This document shows, piece after piece, positions 24,732-38,700 of a stretch of DNA of 64,000 nucleotides. The notes under the pieces were generated by a model. That model searched no databases. It was not told the origin of the DNA and was given only the letters and a program-made list of their open reading frames with translations. Origin of the DNA: Costus lasius (taxonomy: Eukaryota; Streptophyta; Magnoliopsida; Zingiberales; Costaceae). The position numbers were made by a program, and so were the translations under genes. The stretch spans positions 35,755,350-35,819,349 of the forward strand of contig CM050452.1 in NCBI GenBank assembly GCA_027563935.2, written 5' to 3'. Numbering within the stretch: the first letter of the stretch is position 1; each line of letters begins with the position of its first letter.

Positions 24732-26407
24732 TGAAGGGTCCCCACAAGGGGGGCGAAACCCCTAAGTATGGCGCATATTAAAATTTTAAGCAGCGGAAGA
24801 GGGTTTCATGAGATCGGTTTCATGAGATATGATCAACCATAATAAACCCGATTGCAAATAGAGAAGGGTTCATACCGTAGCCATTTCAAGATGGCGCCTT
24901 GGAAGAAAAAGTTGCAAGCGCCTCTTCTCCAAAGTCTCGCACACAAGATGAACAATGTGCTTCTTCCTTGGTGCTCCTTGTGCTAGCAAGGTTCCAAGGT
25001 TGTCTTGCCGAATGGAAAGGAAAAGATGAGATGATGTTCTCTTGGCCGAAACCTCCTCAACCTTCAAGGTGTCGCCACACACGGGAGTCGAGAGGAATGA
25101 GAGCGAGAGGCGAGAATAGAGAGCACTCTATTCGAACGTGAGTGACTCCAATTGGAGATCATGGTTACTAAAAATAGCAACCACTCACCGCTCCAACGTT
25201 CACGCCAAGTGAACATGTCGCCACATCTTGAACCATGCGCTCATTTCATGAGCCGGTTCAATTTGGTTCGGTTTAAGAACCAATCAAGCCAAGTAATCAA
25301 GTCCAGATCTCAAATAAACCCTAAGGCTCCAGATCTGACTGTTCATCTCTTGATGCTCTTGATCTCACCGATCTAGCATCTATTCTCTCGATCGAAGCTT
25401 ACCGATCTCAAGCCCTAATCAATCAAACATGATCAGACTAGATCTCACTTACAATCAGAGATTAAATCCCTTTAAACTGAACCTAACCAATTCAGTCCAC
25501 ACGATCTGACTTAAGTAAGCCATATCATCAAATTGTGCGACCCTGAGGGTTTCCTTTAAATGTCGGTAACGATAACTCACGTTATCACGATCAGTGAGGG
25601 GTATCTAGCAACACATCACTGTCTCCCGATATAAAAGAAATGAGTCTTCCAAGACTACACCCAAAAACAGCACAAGTGTGAATCAACTTCACTAGGCATG
25701 CATACTTCCTTTGCCACTGAATGTTCTTATTGGACAAGCGTGTCAAACTTGTAGCTCCAATATGATGAGCATGATTAGATCAGATGAACACTGTCATCTG
25801 GGTATGGCCATACACTTTCTCAATCATCTCATCCAGGGGGCCCCTTTAGAACATCACACTCCTTAAACAAGGAGACGGCAATCCTATGTCTATCACTAGT
25901 GCCCTAACATGACTCAAGCTCATTATCCAAGATAGTCTATAATCATTATGTTTCAAATGATATTGAACTACCTCAAAACAATGACAATCATCATTTAGAA
26001 AACACAAGTGATCTCAAGTCAGAGGAAATGTGCCACTTGTCACATTCAAGGATTATTCACATTGTGACAAACAATTGAATATCCTAGTAGGGTCTGTCCA
26101 GCACATCCAATGTACCCATGAGTCTACATCTTATTCCATGCTCGAAGCATCCTATAAGACTAGAACACATATTAGTCTTAACCATATCAAGGCTGTCTCA
26201 TGTTCACCAAGATATATCGACTAAGGACATTAACTGCATGTCAGCCCAGCTGAACAGCTTTGAGACATTATTCAGAAGAACATATATTGCAGCAGACAAT
26301 GTAGCTAACTGAATAATAACCATGCCTTTATAAACATAAACGTTTATTACATGATACTGTTACAATCCCACGGCCTCAAACATTAGGCTTAAGGGCATAC
26401 TCCAACA
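24732..26407 (-). repeat. 3' LTR of copia E
   Basis: 1,676 bp, plus strand TGAAGGGTCCCC...CATACTCCAACA; polypurine tract at 26408-26418. Nearly identical to 32148-33823. Confidence 0.95.
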
Positions 26408-26418
26408 ATCTCCCACTT
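26408..26418 (-). other. Polypurine tract of copia E
   Basis: Minus strand AAGTGGGAGAT next to the 3' LTR. Confidence 0.9.
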
Positions 26419-26427
26419 GCACTTAAT

Positions 26428-29400
26428 CTAATGGTTGAGAAATCTCAAACCCATATTATTACAGTGCTTCTCATGCTTCTGCTGCGCCAGAGGCTTGGTA
26501 AGCGGGTCTGCCAGATTGTCATCTGTATGAACCTTGCAGACTTTGATCTCGCCACGATCAATGATCTCCCGGATCAAATGAAACCGTCTCTGTATGTGCT
26601 TGGACTTCTGGTGCGACCGTGGTTCCTTTGCTTGTGCGATTGCTCCAGTGTTATCACAGAAGATAACCAAAGGATCTGCACTCGAAGGAACAACACCAAG
26701 TTCTCTCACGAACTTACGAATCCACACTGCCTCCTTGGATGCTTCCGAGGCTGCAACATACTCGGCTTCTGTTGTGGAATCAGCAACAGTTGACTGTTTG
26801 AAACTCTTCCACACCACTGCACCTCCATTCAAGCTAAAAACATAGCCTGATTGCGATCGAAAATCATCCTGGTCAGACTGGAACGAAGCGTCAGTATATC
26901 CTTCAATACTGAGTTCTTCCTGACCACCATATATCAAGAACATATCTTTGGTCCTCCGCAGATATTTTAAGATGTTCTTGACCGCAATCCAGTGTGCCTG
27001 ACCTGGATTACTTTGGAAACGACTGGTCACGCTTAACCCGTAAGCGACGTCTGGGCGAGTACACAACATCGCATACATAATGGATCCAATAGCCGAAGCA
27101 TAAGGCGTATTGTCCATTTCATCTTTCTTAGTCTGTGTTTGTGGACACTGACTCTTCGAAAGACTCAGACCATGTCTGACTGGAAGATATCCTCGTTTAG
27201 AAGTCTCTAAATGAAATCTCTCCAGGACTTTATCGATGTAAGTACTCTGGCACAACCCGAGAAGCCTCTTAGATCTATCCCTGTAGATCTTCACACCTAA
27301 TACATAGGCTGCTTCTCCTAGATCTTTCATCTGGAAACATTTCCTTAGCCATGCCTTAACCGCATGCATTTCAGGAATGTCGTTTCCAATGATCAAGATG
27401 TCATCGACGTAGAGGACTAGGAAAGTAATCACGCTCCCACTAAACCTCTTATATACACACGGGTCATCCTCGTTCTTGATGAAACCAAATTCAGTGACTG
27501 ATTCATCAAAACGAATATTCCAGCTTCTTGATGCTTGCTTAAGTCCATAAATAGACTTCTTTAACTTGCATATCTTATGACGATCTGATGGATTAGTGAA
27601 ACCTTCTGGTTGTGTCATATACACATCCTCATCCAGATTTCCATTAAGGAAAGCTGTTTTCACATCCATCTGCCAGATCTCATAATCATAATATGCCGCT
27701 ATCGCGAAAAGAATCCGAATAGACTTAAACATAGCTACAGGTGAGAAAGTTTCATCATAATCTATCCCGTAGATTTGTTTGAAACCTTTCGCAACTAGCC
27801 TGCCTTTATAGGTAACCACGTTACCATCCATGTCAATCTTCTTCTTGAAGATCCATTTACAGCCTATAGGGATTACTCCCGGAGGCGGATCAACCAAATC
27901 CCAGACTTGGTTATCTGACATGGAGTCCATCTCGGCGCGCATAGCTTCAAGCCATCTCGCTGACTCCGGTCCACTGACCGCATCCGCATAAGTGAGGGGT
28001 TCATCATTATCAATGATGTAGACTCCGTCATAGCGCTCAGGCTGTCGACGAATCCTTCCCGATCTTCGCGGTTCCCGTGATATTTGAGCCTCAGGTTGTT
28101 CAATAACCTGATCTACTGGCTCAGGCTCATCCAACTCTGCTTGAGCACTTTGTCCTTCCTCTGGATTCTCATCCAGCTTTATTTCTCTCCCACTGGCCTC
28201 TTGCAGAAGAAACTCCTTCTCAAGAAATATGGTCGTCCGAGCAACAAATACCTTGTTCTCTTTGGGATCGTAGAAATAATAACCCTTAGTCTCCTTAGGG
28301 TAACCGACAAAGATACATTTGTCAGATCTGCTCTCTAGTTTCCCAGAGGCGAGCTTTTTGACATAAGCCTCGCAACCCCAGATCCTGATAAATGTCAAGC
28401 TTGGCTGTTTCCCATACCATAACTCATATGGCGTTTTTGAAACGGCCTTGGATGGCATTCGGTTTAGTACTTTTGCAGCTGTTTCCAGTGCAAAACCCCA
28501 AAAGGAGTATGGAAGAGTAGCCTGACTCATCATAGAACGAACCATATCAAGTAACGTTCTGTTTCTCCTCTCGGACACACCATTCCATTGCGGTGTTCCT
28601 GGCGGAGTGAGCTGTGAGATAATCCCACACTCCTTCAGATAGTCAGTAAACGTATGACTTAGGTATTCTCCACCTCGATCTGAGCGAAGTGCCTTGATAT
28701 TTCGGCCTAGCTGATTCTGTACTTCATTCTTGAACTCTTTGAACTTGTCAAAAGATTCACTCTTATGTCTCATCAGATAGACATAGCCATACCTACTGAA
28801 ATCGTCAGTAAAGGTAATGAAGTACTGATAGCCACCTCTGGCATGTTTACTAAATGGCCCACACACATCACTGTGTATAAGGTCCAGTAAACCTGAAGCC
28901 CTTTGACCTTTGTGAGGAAAAGGCGACTTCGTCATTTTACCCATCAAACAAGCTTTGCATGTATCAATCTCCTTATAGGCGAATGATCCCAGCAGTCCAT
29001 AATCATGCAACCGCTTAATGCGTTTCTCGTTAATATGGCCTTAACGACTATGCCATAGCAAGGTGCTGTCATCAGCATACTTGGCTTTCTTAATATCAAC
29101 ATTTTGTATAGAACAATCCATGTCCAACATGAATAATCCATTGCTAATTGAACCAGTTGCATAAACAATATTATCATAAGATAAAAGACACTTTGAAATA
29201 TTGCATTCAAAGGAAAAACCCTTCCTGACAAGAGCAGGAATGGAGATAATATTTTAGTAATACTGGGAACAAAATAACAACTGTTTAGTTCCAATACAAG
29301 TCCAGATGGTAAAGAAATGAAATAGTCTCCTACAGCAACAGCAGCAACCCGTGCCCCGTTTCCAACTCGTAGGTCCACCTCATGCTGTCCCACCTGTCTT

Positions 29401-30308
29401 CTTCTCTTGAGTTCCTGTACATTTGAACAAATGTGAACTCCACATGCAGTGTCCAACAACCATGATATAGAAGAAGAAAACATGACCTCAGTCACGAATA
29501 TACCTGAGCCAGAAGCGATGCTTCCCCTCTTATCTCCTTGGAGCGCTTTACAGTCCTTTTTCCAGTGACCTAGCTGGCCACAATGGAAACACCTGTATTC
29601 CTTGGACCGCTTCACCTTCTGCTTCAGAGCCTTGCTGTAGCTCTTGACAGGGGTCTTGCCTTTCTTCCCCTTCTTCTTGTTCCTCGAAGGAACCATTAAG
29701 ACAGAGGTCGAAGGCTTTCCCTTCAGAGTCTCCTCAGTAGTCAAGAGCATATTCAGCAGCTCTGCCGGAGTACAATCGATTTTGTTCATATTAAAGTTAA
29801 TAATGAACGCGTCGAATGAAGGCGGGAGAGACTGCAGAATAATATCCACAGCAAGCTCCTGGTTGATGGTATGCCCCAGTTTCTCTAGAGCCTCCTTGTG
29901 CCCAATCATCTTGAGCACGTGAGCTCCCACTGGGCTCCCTTCAGCCAGTTTGCTCTGAAAGAACAGCTTTGTCAAATTATAGCGTTCTGTCCTCGCCTGT
30001 GCAGCATACAGCATCTTGAGGTTTGCTATCATGTCTATAGCAGACATATCCTCATGCTGACGCTGCAACGGTGGCGTCATAGACGCTAGCATCAGGCAAG
30101 CGACATCAATGCTATCACTGACGTGCTTTTCATAGGCTTCCCGAACCGCCCTTGCGGCGTTCGGAGCGGGCTGAGGCGGTATCGCCGTCTCGAGGACATA
30201 CAGTTTCCTCTCTGCCTTAAGAACGATCTTAAGGTGTCCGAATCAGTCAGAGAAGTTCGGCCCAGCAAACTTCTCCCTTTCCAGTAGGGATCGCACATTG
30301 AAGTTCAT
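26428..30308 (-). pseudogene. gag-pol: Copia gag-pol of E, two stops and one frameshift
   Basis: The ATG is 30306-30308 (second codon Asn instead of Ser). TGA at 30243-30245 replaces Trp22 (FSD-W-FGHL), so almost no Gag can be made from this start. One base is missing near 29251-29257 after PSITK in the protease-integrase interval, and TAA at 29041-29043 replaces the Leu of HSR-L-GHI in the integrase zinc region. Downstream of that, integrase core, RT (YVDDILIIG), RNase H and C-terminus are open to the normal stop at 26428. Length 3,881 nt: four less than F, from one missing codon in the Ser run before the protease and the 1-bp deletion. A dead copy, although its LTRs are young. Confidence 0.93.
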
Positions 30309-30609
30309 GGTGTTCGTTGCTGCAGGTATCTACAACAATGCAAGAACAGCAAGGTCAGTATCAATGTGAAGAATCAATCAGGACTTAAGAAAGATTCTTT
30401 TTCTCACTATTTTATCTGACTGAAAAATCCATTAAACAGTCCGAAAGAGTAGACACTCTTTTAGTGAGATGGGATCCGGATTTCATACTTGGTCTCCGCG
30501 TCCCGCTCAGGCGAGATAAGATGCACAGAGAGTGCAAGCACTAATCTCCGGTAGGCAGTCCCTGCCGATCGCCAACCCGTGCGATTCCCCTTCATCTGGG
30601 CAATCCAGC

Positions 30610-30643
30610 AGACTGTGCCAACTGAGTTGGTACAACACAGTCT
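30610..30643 (-). promoter_or_regulatory. Leader hairpin B of E
   Basis: AGACTGTG/CACAGTCT stem around CCAACTGAGTTGG. Confidence 0.5.
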
Positions 30644-30822
30644 CTGATCTCACAGATGGCTGCCTCCATGTGCTACCATATGCGCCACATATGTAGCCTA
30701 CATGGTCAAGCTGACCCGACCTACTCCCTGGACCACCATGTGCTATGCTGAGCAACGAGAAGGGATAAATCCCTACTCTGTAACACATAGGTGTAATCCC
30801 ACACCGTCTGAAGATAGATGGA

Positions 30823-30848
30823 CGTGCCCACTGAGTGGGTACAACACG
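30823..30848 (-). promoter_or_regulatory. Leader hairpin A of E
   Basis: CGTG/CACG stem around CCCACTGAGTGGG. Confidence 0.5.
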
Positions 30849-31174
30849 GCTCCAACGATAATCAGAACAGTGAGGTTTCGCGTCAGAAGGCTTACGAGCT
30901 TGATATTTTAGCGTTGGATTTTAACGGTCTTTTATCTTCTTCACTATCATGCAATTCCTATGGTGATAGCAGAAGATAAACTAATCATGCAATTCTAATA
31001 TTTAAACAATAAATAAAAGAAAGCATGAATCTTATGTGGTAAAAGCCCATAGCCCTAGTAAGACCTTAATTAACTTAAGTCTTCACTTGCTTTTCTTCAT
31101 GGGGCTTTTGCTGCTCATCTGGCCCAAACCAGGGCCCAAGCGCCATCTGCAGGTCTGGTGCGCCCACCAGGAAT

Positions 31175-31235
31175 ATGCGCCAGGTCCTAGGGTCGAACCC
31201 TAGACCTCCCACCTGGTCAAGCCACTTGCTGCATG
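31175..31235 (-). other. tRNA-arm-like block in the E leader
   Basis: CTAGGG-TCGAA-CCCTAG (31187-31203) is a perfect 6-bp hairpin whose minus strand reads GGGTTCGACCC, like a tRNA T-arm. In C1 the same place has a different but still paired stem. Not a complete tRNA. Confidence 0.4.
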
Positions 31236-32133
31236 CGCCTCTGCCAAGAGTGCTCTGTGCTCTTGTCTAATTAAATTACAAATTTAACTATCTAGACAAG
31301 ATTGACACGCAGGTCAATTACATTTTATAAATTAAAGCAATGTGATGCGCAGATCACAATATAAAATTAATTTACAAAATTAACCAGGCACGCAGGCCCC
31401 AGCACAGCACTCATTAAAGACGGGCAGCCCACATAAGATTAAATAAACATACATATGCAACAATCAACATGTGATCCAATCATGAAAATTAAATTTCGAA
31501 AACCCCTTGGGATGAATTTTAATTTTCCTTATTTGCCCTACTGCCTTACAATGGTCCATTACTAGGGATCCACTCATCCATCCTAGTCAGATCCACTGCC
31601 CTTGCATGCACCAAGTCCTAACTGACTTGAGTCGACCATAAGGTCAACCATGCATGCGCCAGGGCTGAACAACCACAATGAGGTCTGGCAAGCGGGTGTG
31701 ACCCCGGGCCTAACTCATGTGCGTTCATCAGTTGTCTCAATCAGACATCGCTACACGCCTATCTGCAGCCGACCTGTAGCCACCACGTGCTTGCGCACAG
31801 GTGCTACCTGGTCAACCCATCAAGGCTGTCAGATAGTCTGATCAGACTTTTGGATCTAACCTAAGGGGGGTGACTTCAACCCTAATAACCCATCTAAGGG
31901 TTTAAAGTAGGTGCCTTAGATCTAAGATAAATCGCCCAAGTTATTTGTTTTGAAAACACAATGAAACATGCGCCAACAACATGCGCCAAGGAGAAAATAA
32001 CATCTATAAGAAACATGTATTTTCGCCAACTTACAACTACAGCATAAGCATTCGCATGTGACCTATAGATCTGTTATCTTGCGCAAACATGGATCATAAA
32101 ACATAACATGGCAATCATAAAACATGAACATTG

Positions 32134-32145
32134 GCTCTGATACCA
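32134..32145 (-). other. Primer-binding site of E
   Basis: Minus strand TGGTATCAGAGC, initiator tRNA-Met type, two bases from the LTR. Confidence 0.9.
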
Positions 32146-32147
32146 AT

Positions 32148-33823
32148 TGAAGGGTCCCCACAAGGGGGGCGAAACCCCTAAGTATGGCGCATATTAAAAT
32201 TTTAAGCAGCGGAAGAGGGTTTCATGAGATCGGTTTCATGAGATATGATCAACCATAATAAACCCGATTGCAAATAGAGAAGGGTTCATACCGTAGCCAT
32301 TTCAAGATGGCGCCTTGGAAGAAAAAGTTGCAAGCGCCTCTTCTCCAAAGTCTCGCACACAAGATGAACAATGTGCTTCTTCCTTGGTGCTCCTTGTGCT
32401 AGCAAGGTTCCAAGGTTGTCTTGCCGAATGGAAAGGAAAAGATGAGATGATGTTCTCTTGGCCGAAACCTCCTCAACCTTCAAGGTGTCGCCACACACGG
32501 GAGTCGAGAGGAATGAGAGCGAGAGGCGAGAATAGAGAGCACTCTATTCGAACGTGAGTGACTCCAATTGGAGATCATGGTTACTAAAAATAGCAACCAC
32601 TCACCGCTCCAACGTTCACGCCAAGTGAACATGTCGCCACATCTTGAACCATGCGCTCATTTCATGAGCCGGTTCAATTTGGTTCGGTTTAAGAACCAAT
32701 CAAGCCAAGTAATCAAGTCCAGATCTCAAATAAACCCTAAGGCTCCAGATCTGACCGTTCATCTATTGATGCTCTTGATCTCACCGATCTAGCATCTATT
32801 CTCTCGATCGAAGCTTACCGATCTCAAGCCCTAATCAATCAAACATGATCAGACTATATCTCACTTACAATCAGAGATTAAATCCCTTTAAACTGAACCT
32901 AACCAATTCAGTCCACACGATCTGACTTAAGTAAGCCATATCATCAAATTGTGCGACCCTGAGGGTTTCCTTTAAATGTCGGTAACGATAACTCACGTTA
33001 TCACGATCAGTGAGGGGTATCTAGCAACACATCACTGTCTCCCGATATAAAAGAAATGAGTCTTCCAAGACTACACCCAAAAACAGCACAAGTGTGAATC
33101 AACTTCACTAGGCATGCATACTTCCTTTGCCACTGAATGTTCTTATTGGACAAGCGTGTCAAACTTGTAGCTCCAATATGATGAGCATGATTAGATCAGA
33201 TGAACACTGTCATCTGGGTATGGCCATACACTTTCTCAATCATCTCATCCAGGGGGCCCCTTTAGAACATCACACTCCTTAAACAAGGAGACGGCAATCC
33301 TATGTCTATCACTAGTGCGCTAACATGACTCAAGCTCATTATCCAAGATAGTCTATAATCATTATGTTTCAAATGATATTGAACTACCTCAAAACAATGA
33401 CAATCATCATTTAGAAAACACAAGTGATCTCAAGTCAGAGGAAATGTGCCACTTGTCACATTCAAGGATTATTCACATTGTGACAAACAATTGAATATCC
33501 TAGTAGGGTCTGTCCAGCACATCCAATGTACCCATGAGTCTACATCTTATTCCATGCTCGAAGCATCCTATAAGACTAGAACACATATTAGTCTTAACCA
33601 TATCAAGGCTGTCTCATGTTCACCAAGATATATCGACTAAGGACATTAACTGCATGTCAGCCCAGCTGAACAGCTTTGAGACATTATTCAGAAGAACATA
33701 TATTGCAGCAGACAATGTAGCTAACTGAATAATAACCATGCCTTTATAAACATAAACGTTTATTACATGATACTGTTACAATCCCAAGGCCTCAAACATT
33801 AGGCTTAAGGGCATACTCCAACA
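32148..33823 (-). repeat. 5' LTR of copia E
   Basis: 1,676 bp, next to the primer site. Differences from the 3' LTR seen by eye: the CTGACCGTTC/CTATTG changes near 32757-32767, ACTATATCTC near 32857, GTGCGCTAAC near 33318 and AAGG versus ACGG near 33787. Confidence 0.95.
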
Positions 33824-33828
33824 CAGAC

Positions 33829-34108
33829 CTCGCTACACGCCTGTGATGCAGTCGACCTATAGCCACCTCGTGCTTGCGCACAGGTGCCATCTGGTCGACC
33901 CATCTAGGCTGTCAGATGGTCTGATCAGACTAGTTAGATCTTACTTAGAGGATGATTTCAACCCTACTAACCCGTCTAAGGGTTTATAGTAGGCGCCACT
34001 TAGATCTAATGGTGATAGGCGCGCAAGATGTAAGTTTGGAAAAACAACTACAACAAGCGCAAACAAACAACATGCGCCAAACAAGATAAACAAGATACAT
34101 CTAATATC
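33829..34108 (-). other. Leader of copia D, middle part
   Basis: Continuation of D's leader between the E and F insertions. It starts after E's duplication CAGAC and ends with ATATC (34104-34108), F's duplication. It matches the corresponding part of the F and G leaders (CGCTACACGCC..., AAGGGTTTA...). No gene. Confidence 0.85.
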
Positions 34109-35776
34109 TGATGAAACCCCTAATCTAAGGGGGAAGAAACCCTAAACATGCGCATCTAGCATGCATAGCGGAAAGAGGGCTTCAAGTAGATCGCATATGA
34201 ACTATATGTTAACTTAATTCAACTTAAGATTAAGTTTTGATCTTACCAATGCCATGGATTGGATGGCGGCTTGGAATGAGAGAGAGCAAGCGAGATCTCC
34301 TCCAAAGAATACACACACCAAGTGATGAAGGCTTCCAACTTGCGCAACTTTGTGCTAGCAAAATGCCAAGTTGTCCTTCTCGAGTGATAGGGATGAAGAT
34401 GATGCTTTTTCCGGTTCTGCTCTTGTCGTCCACTCCAAGCTTCTCTCAAGTCTCGCCGAGCAAAAGCAAAACGCAAGGAGACAAGGGATGAATGAGCTCA
34501 AGCCGTTTTGGCGTTTCAAGGAGCCATGCGCTCAATGACTTTCCAAATTTGGAAACCCCATTAAGCCATGCGTTCTCCTCTTCAAGCAAACCGCCCAAAA
34601 CGCTTATGGATCGAACCATGGGTTCACCCATGTAAACCGGTTCAATCCAAATTGGTCCAAACCAAAGCAATCGGTCTAGATCAACCAAACCCTAAGGTTT
34701 CCAATCCAACCGTTCATCTTATGATGCTCTTGATCTCACCGATCTAGCATCAATACTCTCGATCGAAGCTTACCGATCTCAAGCCCTAATCAATCAAACA
34801 TGATTAAGCTAGATCTCACTTACAATCAGAGTCTATATCCCTTTAAACTGAACCCAAATAATTCAGTCCACACGATCTGACTCAAAGAAAGCCATATCAC
34901 CAAATTGTGTGACCCTGAGGGTTTCCTTTAAACGTCGGTAACGATAACTTACGTTATCACGATCAGTGAGGGGTATCTAGCAACACATCACTGTCTCCCG
35001 ATATAAAGGAAAGAGTCTTCCAAGACTCCACCCAAACCATAGCATAAGTGTGAATCAACTCACTTGGCATACATGATTCCTTTGCCACTGGATGTTCTTA
35101 TTGGACAAGCATGTCAAGCCTGTAACTCCAATACGATGAGCATGATTAGATCAGATGAACATAGTCATCTGGGTATGGCCATACACTTCCTCAATCATCT
35201 CATATAGGGGGGCCCTCTAGAACATCACACTCCTTAAACAAGGAGACGGCAATCCTTTATCTATCACAAGTGCCCTAACCTGACTCAAGCTCACCATCCA
35301 AGATAGTCTATAATCATTATGTTTCAAATGATATTGAACTACCTCAAAACAATGACAATCATCATTTAGAAACACAAGTGATCTCAAGTCAAAGGACATG
35401 TGCCACTTAGTGCTTACAAGGATCATTCACATTGTGACAAGCAATGGAATATCCGAGTAGGGTCTGTCCAGTACATCCAATGTACTCATGAGTCTACATC
35501 TTATTCCATGCTCGAAGCATCCTATAAGATTAGCACTCATATTAGTCTCAATCATATCAAGGCTGTCTCATGTTCACCAAGATATCTCGACTAAGGACAT
35601 AGAGCCTGTCAGCCTAGCTGAACAGCTTTGAGACATTATTCAGAAGTACACTTATTACAGCAGACAAGATAACAACCTGAATAATAACCATGCCTTTTAT
35701 AAACTTAAGAGTTTATTACATGATACTTATACAATCCCAAGGCCTCAAACATTAGCCTTAAGGGCATACCCCAACA
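34109..35776 (-). repeat. 3' LTR of copia F
   Basis: 1,668 bp, plus strand TGATGAAACCCC...CATACCCCAACA, followed by the polypurine tract. The U5 hairpin is CCCCT-AATCT-AAGGGG type. Confidence 0.96.
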
Positions 35777-35787
35777 ATCTCCCACTT
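35777..35787 (-). other. Polypurine tract of copia F
   Basis: Minus strand AAGTGGGAGAT abutting the 3' LTR. Confidence 0.92.
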
Positions 35788-35796
35788 GCACTTAAT

Positions 35797-38700
35797 CTAA
35801 TGGTTGAGAAATCTCAAACCCATATTATTACAGTGCTTCTCATGCTTCTGCTGCGCCAGAGGCTTGGTAAGCGGGTCTGCCAGATTGTCATCTGTATGAA
35901 CCTTGCAAATCTTGATCTCGCCACGATTAATGATCTCCCGGATCAAGTGAAACCGTCTCTGTATGTGCTTGGACTTCTGGTGCGACCGCGGTTCCTTTGC
36001 TTGTGCGATGGCTCCAGTGTTATCACAGAAGATAACCAAAGGATCTGCACTTGAAGGAACGACACCAAGTTCTCTCACGAACTTACGAATCCACACTGCC
36101 TCCTTGGATGCTTCCGAGGCTGCAACATACTCGGCTTCTGTTGTGGAATCAGCAACAGTTGACTGTTTGAAACTTTTCCACACCACTGCTCCACCATTCA
36201 AGCTAAAAACATAGCCTGATTGCGATCGGAAATCATCCTGGTCCGACTGGAACGAAGCGTCAGTATATCCCTCTATACTGAGTTCTTCCTGACCACCATA
36301 TATCAAGAACATATCTTTGGTCCTCCGCAGATATTTTAAAATGTTCTTGACCGCAATCCAGTGCGCCAAACCTGGATTACTTTGGAATCGACTGGTTACG
36401 CTTAACCCGTAAGCGACGTCTGGGCGAGTACACAACATCGCATACATAATGGATCCAATAGCCGAAGCATAAGGCGTATTGTCCATTTCATCTTTCTCAG
36501 TCTGTGTTTGTGGACACTGACTCTTCGAAAGATTCAGACCATGTCTGACTGGAAGATATCCACGTTTAGAATTCTCTAAATGGAATCTCTCCAGGACTTT
36601 ATCGATGTAAGTACTCTGGCACAGCCCGAGAAGCCTCTTAGATCTATCCCGGTAGATCTTCACACCTAGTACATAGGCTGCTTCTCCTAAATCTTTCATC
36701 TGGAAACATTTTCCTAACCATGCCTTAACAGCATGCAGTTCAGGAATATCATTTCCAATGATTAAGATATCATCGACGTAGAGGATTAGGAATGTAATCA
36801 CGCTCCCACTAAACCTCTTATATACACACGGGTCATCCTCGTTCTTGATGAAACCAAACTCAGAGATAGATTCATCAAAACGAATGTTCCAGCTTCTTGA
36901 TGCTTGTTTCAGTCCATAAATGGACTTCTTTAACTTGCATATTTTATGACGATCTGATGGATTAGTGAAACCCTCAGGTTGTGTCATATACACATCCTCA
37001 TCCAGATTTCCATTAAGGAAAGCTGTTTTCACATCCATCTGCCAGATCTCATAGTCGTAATATGCTGCTATCGCGAAAAGAATCCGAATAGACTTAAACA
37101 TGGCTACAGGTGAGAAAGTTTCATCATAATCTAACCCGTAGATTTGTTTGAAACCTTTCGCAACTAGCCTGCCTTTATAGGTAACCACGTTACCATCCAT
37201 GTCAATCTTCTTCTTGAAGATCCATTTACAGCCTATAGGGATTACTCCCGGAGGCGGATCAATCAAATCCCAGACTTGATTATCTGACATGGAGTCCATC
37301 TCGGCTCGCATAGCTTCAAGCCATCTAGCTGACTCCGGTCCACTGACCGCATCCGCATAAGTGAGGGGTTCATCATTATCAATGATGTAGACTCCGTCAT
37401 AGCGCTCAGGCTGACGACGGATCCTACCCGATCTTCGCGGTTCCCGTGATATTTGAGCCTCAGGTTGCTCAATAACCTGATCTACCGGCTCAGGCTCATC
37501 CAACTGTGCTTGACTACTTTGTCCTTCCTCTGGATTCTCATCCAGCTTTATTTCTCTCCCACTAGCCTCTTGCAGAAGAAACTCCTTCTCAAGAAATATG
37601 GCCGTCCGAGCAACAAAAACCTTGTTCTCTTTGGGATCGTAGAAATAATAACCCTTAGTTTCCTTAGGGTAACCGACAAAGACACATTTCTCAGATCTGC
37701 TCTCTAGTTTCCCAGAGGCGAGCTTTTTGACATAAGCCTCGCAACCCCAGATCCTGATAAATGTCAAGCTAGGCTGTTTCCCATACCATAACTCATATGG
37801 CGTCTTTAAAACTGCCTTGGATGGCACTCGGTTTAGTACCTTTGCAGCTGTTTCCAGTGCAAAACCCCAAAAGGAATATGGAAGAGTAGCCTGACTCATC
37901 ATAGAACGAACCATATCAAGTAACGTTCTATTTCTCCTCTCGGACACACCATTCCACTGCGGTGTTCCTGGCGGAGTGAGCTGTGAGATAATCCCACACT
38001 CCTTCAGATAGTCAGTAAACGTATGACTCAGGTATTCACCACCTCGATCAGAACGAAGTGCCTTGATATTTCGGCCTAACTGATTTTGTACTTCATTTTT
38101 GAACTCTTTGAACTTGTCAAAAGATTCACTTTTATGTCTCATTAAATAGACATATCCATACCTACTGAAATCATCAGTAAAGGTAATGAAGTACTGATAG
38201 CCACCTCTGGCATGTTTACTGAAAGGCCCACACACATCACTGTGTATAAGGTCAAGTAAACCTGAAGTCCTTTGACCTTTGTTAAGAAAAGGAGACTTCG
38301 TCATTTTACCCATCAAACAAGCTTTGCATGTATCAATCTCCTCATAGGAGAATGATCCCAGCAGTCCATGTTCATGCAACCGCTTAATGCGCTTCTCGTT
38401 TATATGGCCTAAACGACTATGCCATAGCAAGGTGCTGTCATCAGCATTCTTGGCTTTCTTATTATCAATGTTTTGTATAGAATTTTCCATGTCCAACATG
38501 TATAACCCATTGTTAATTGAACCAGTTGCATACACAATATTATCATGAGATAAAACACACTTTGAAATCTTGCATTCAAAGGCAAATCCTTTCCTGACAA
38601 GAGCAGGAATAGAGATAATATTCTTGGTAATACTGGGTACAAAATAACAATTGTTCAATTCTAATACAATGCCAGATGGTAAAGAAATGAAATAGTCTCC

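Larger units (their letters stand above)
30309..32147 (-). other. Leader of copia E
   Basis: About 1.84 kb. It contains both palindromic hairpins, the tRNA-arm-like block (31175-31235), a 93-codon leader ORF (30507-30788) and the primer site. No minisatellite is obvious, in contrast to G and H. No gene seen. Confidence 0.85.
24732..33823 (-). mobile_element. Copia element E, antisense, full-length, inside D's leader
   Basis: Complete 9,092-bp element with 1,676-bp LTRs and the exact target duplication CAGAC (24727-24731 and 33824-33828). D's leader is contiguous when E is taken out (CCAGAC|CTCGCTACACG, as in G and F leaders). LTRs differ at about five positions by eye. Same orientation as D. 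Coding region broken in three places. Confidence 0.95.

Noticed and set aside
24870..25376. ORFs of 70-80 codons in the U5 part of E's LTR, repeated at 32286-32792, and similar ones in F's LTRs
   Set aside because: Duplicated only because the LTRs are identical; overlapping in several frames and not shared with the other copies at protein level.
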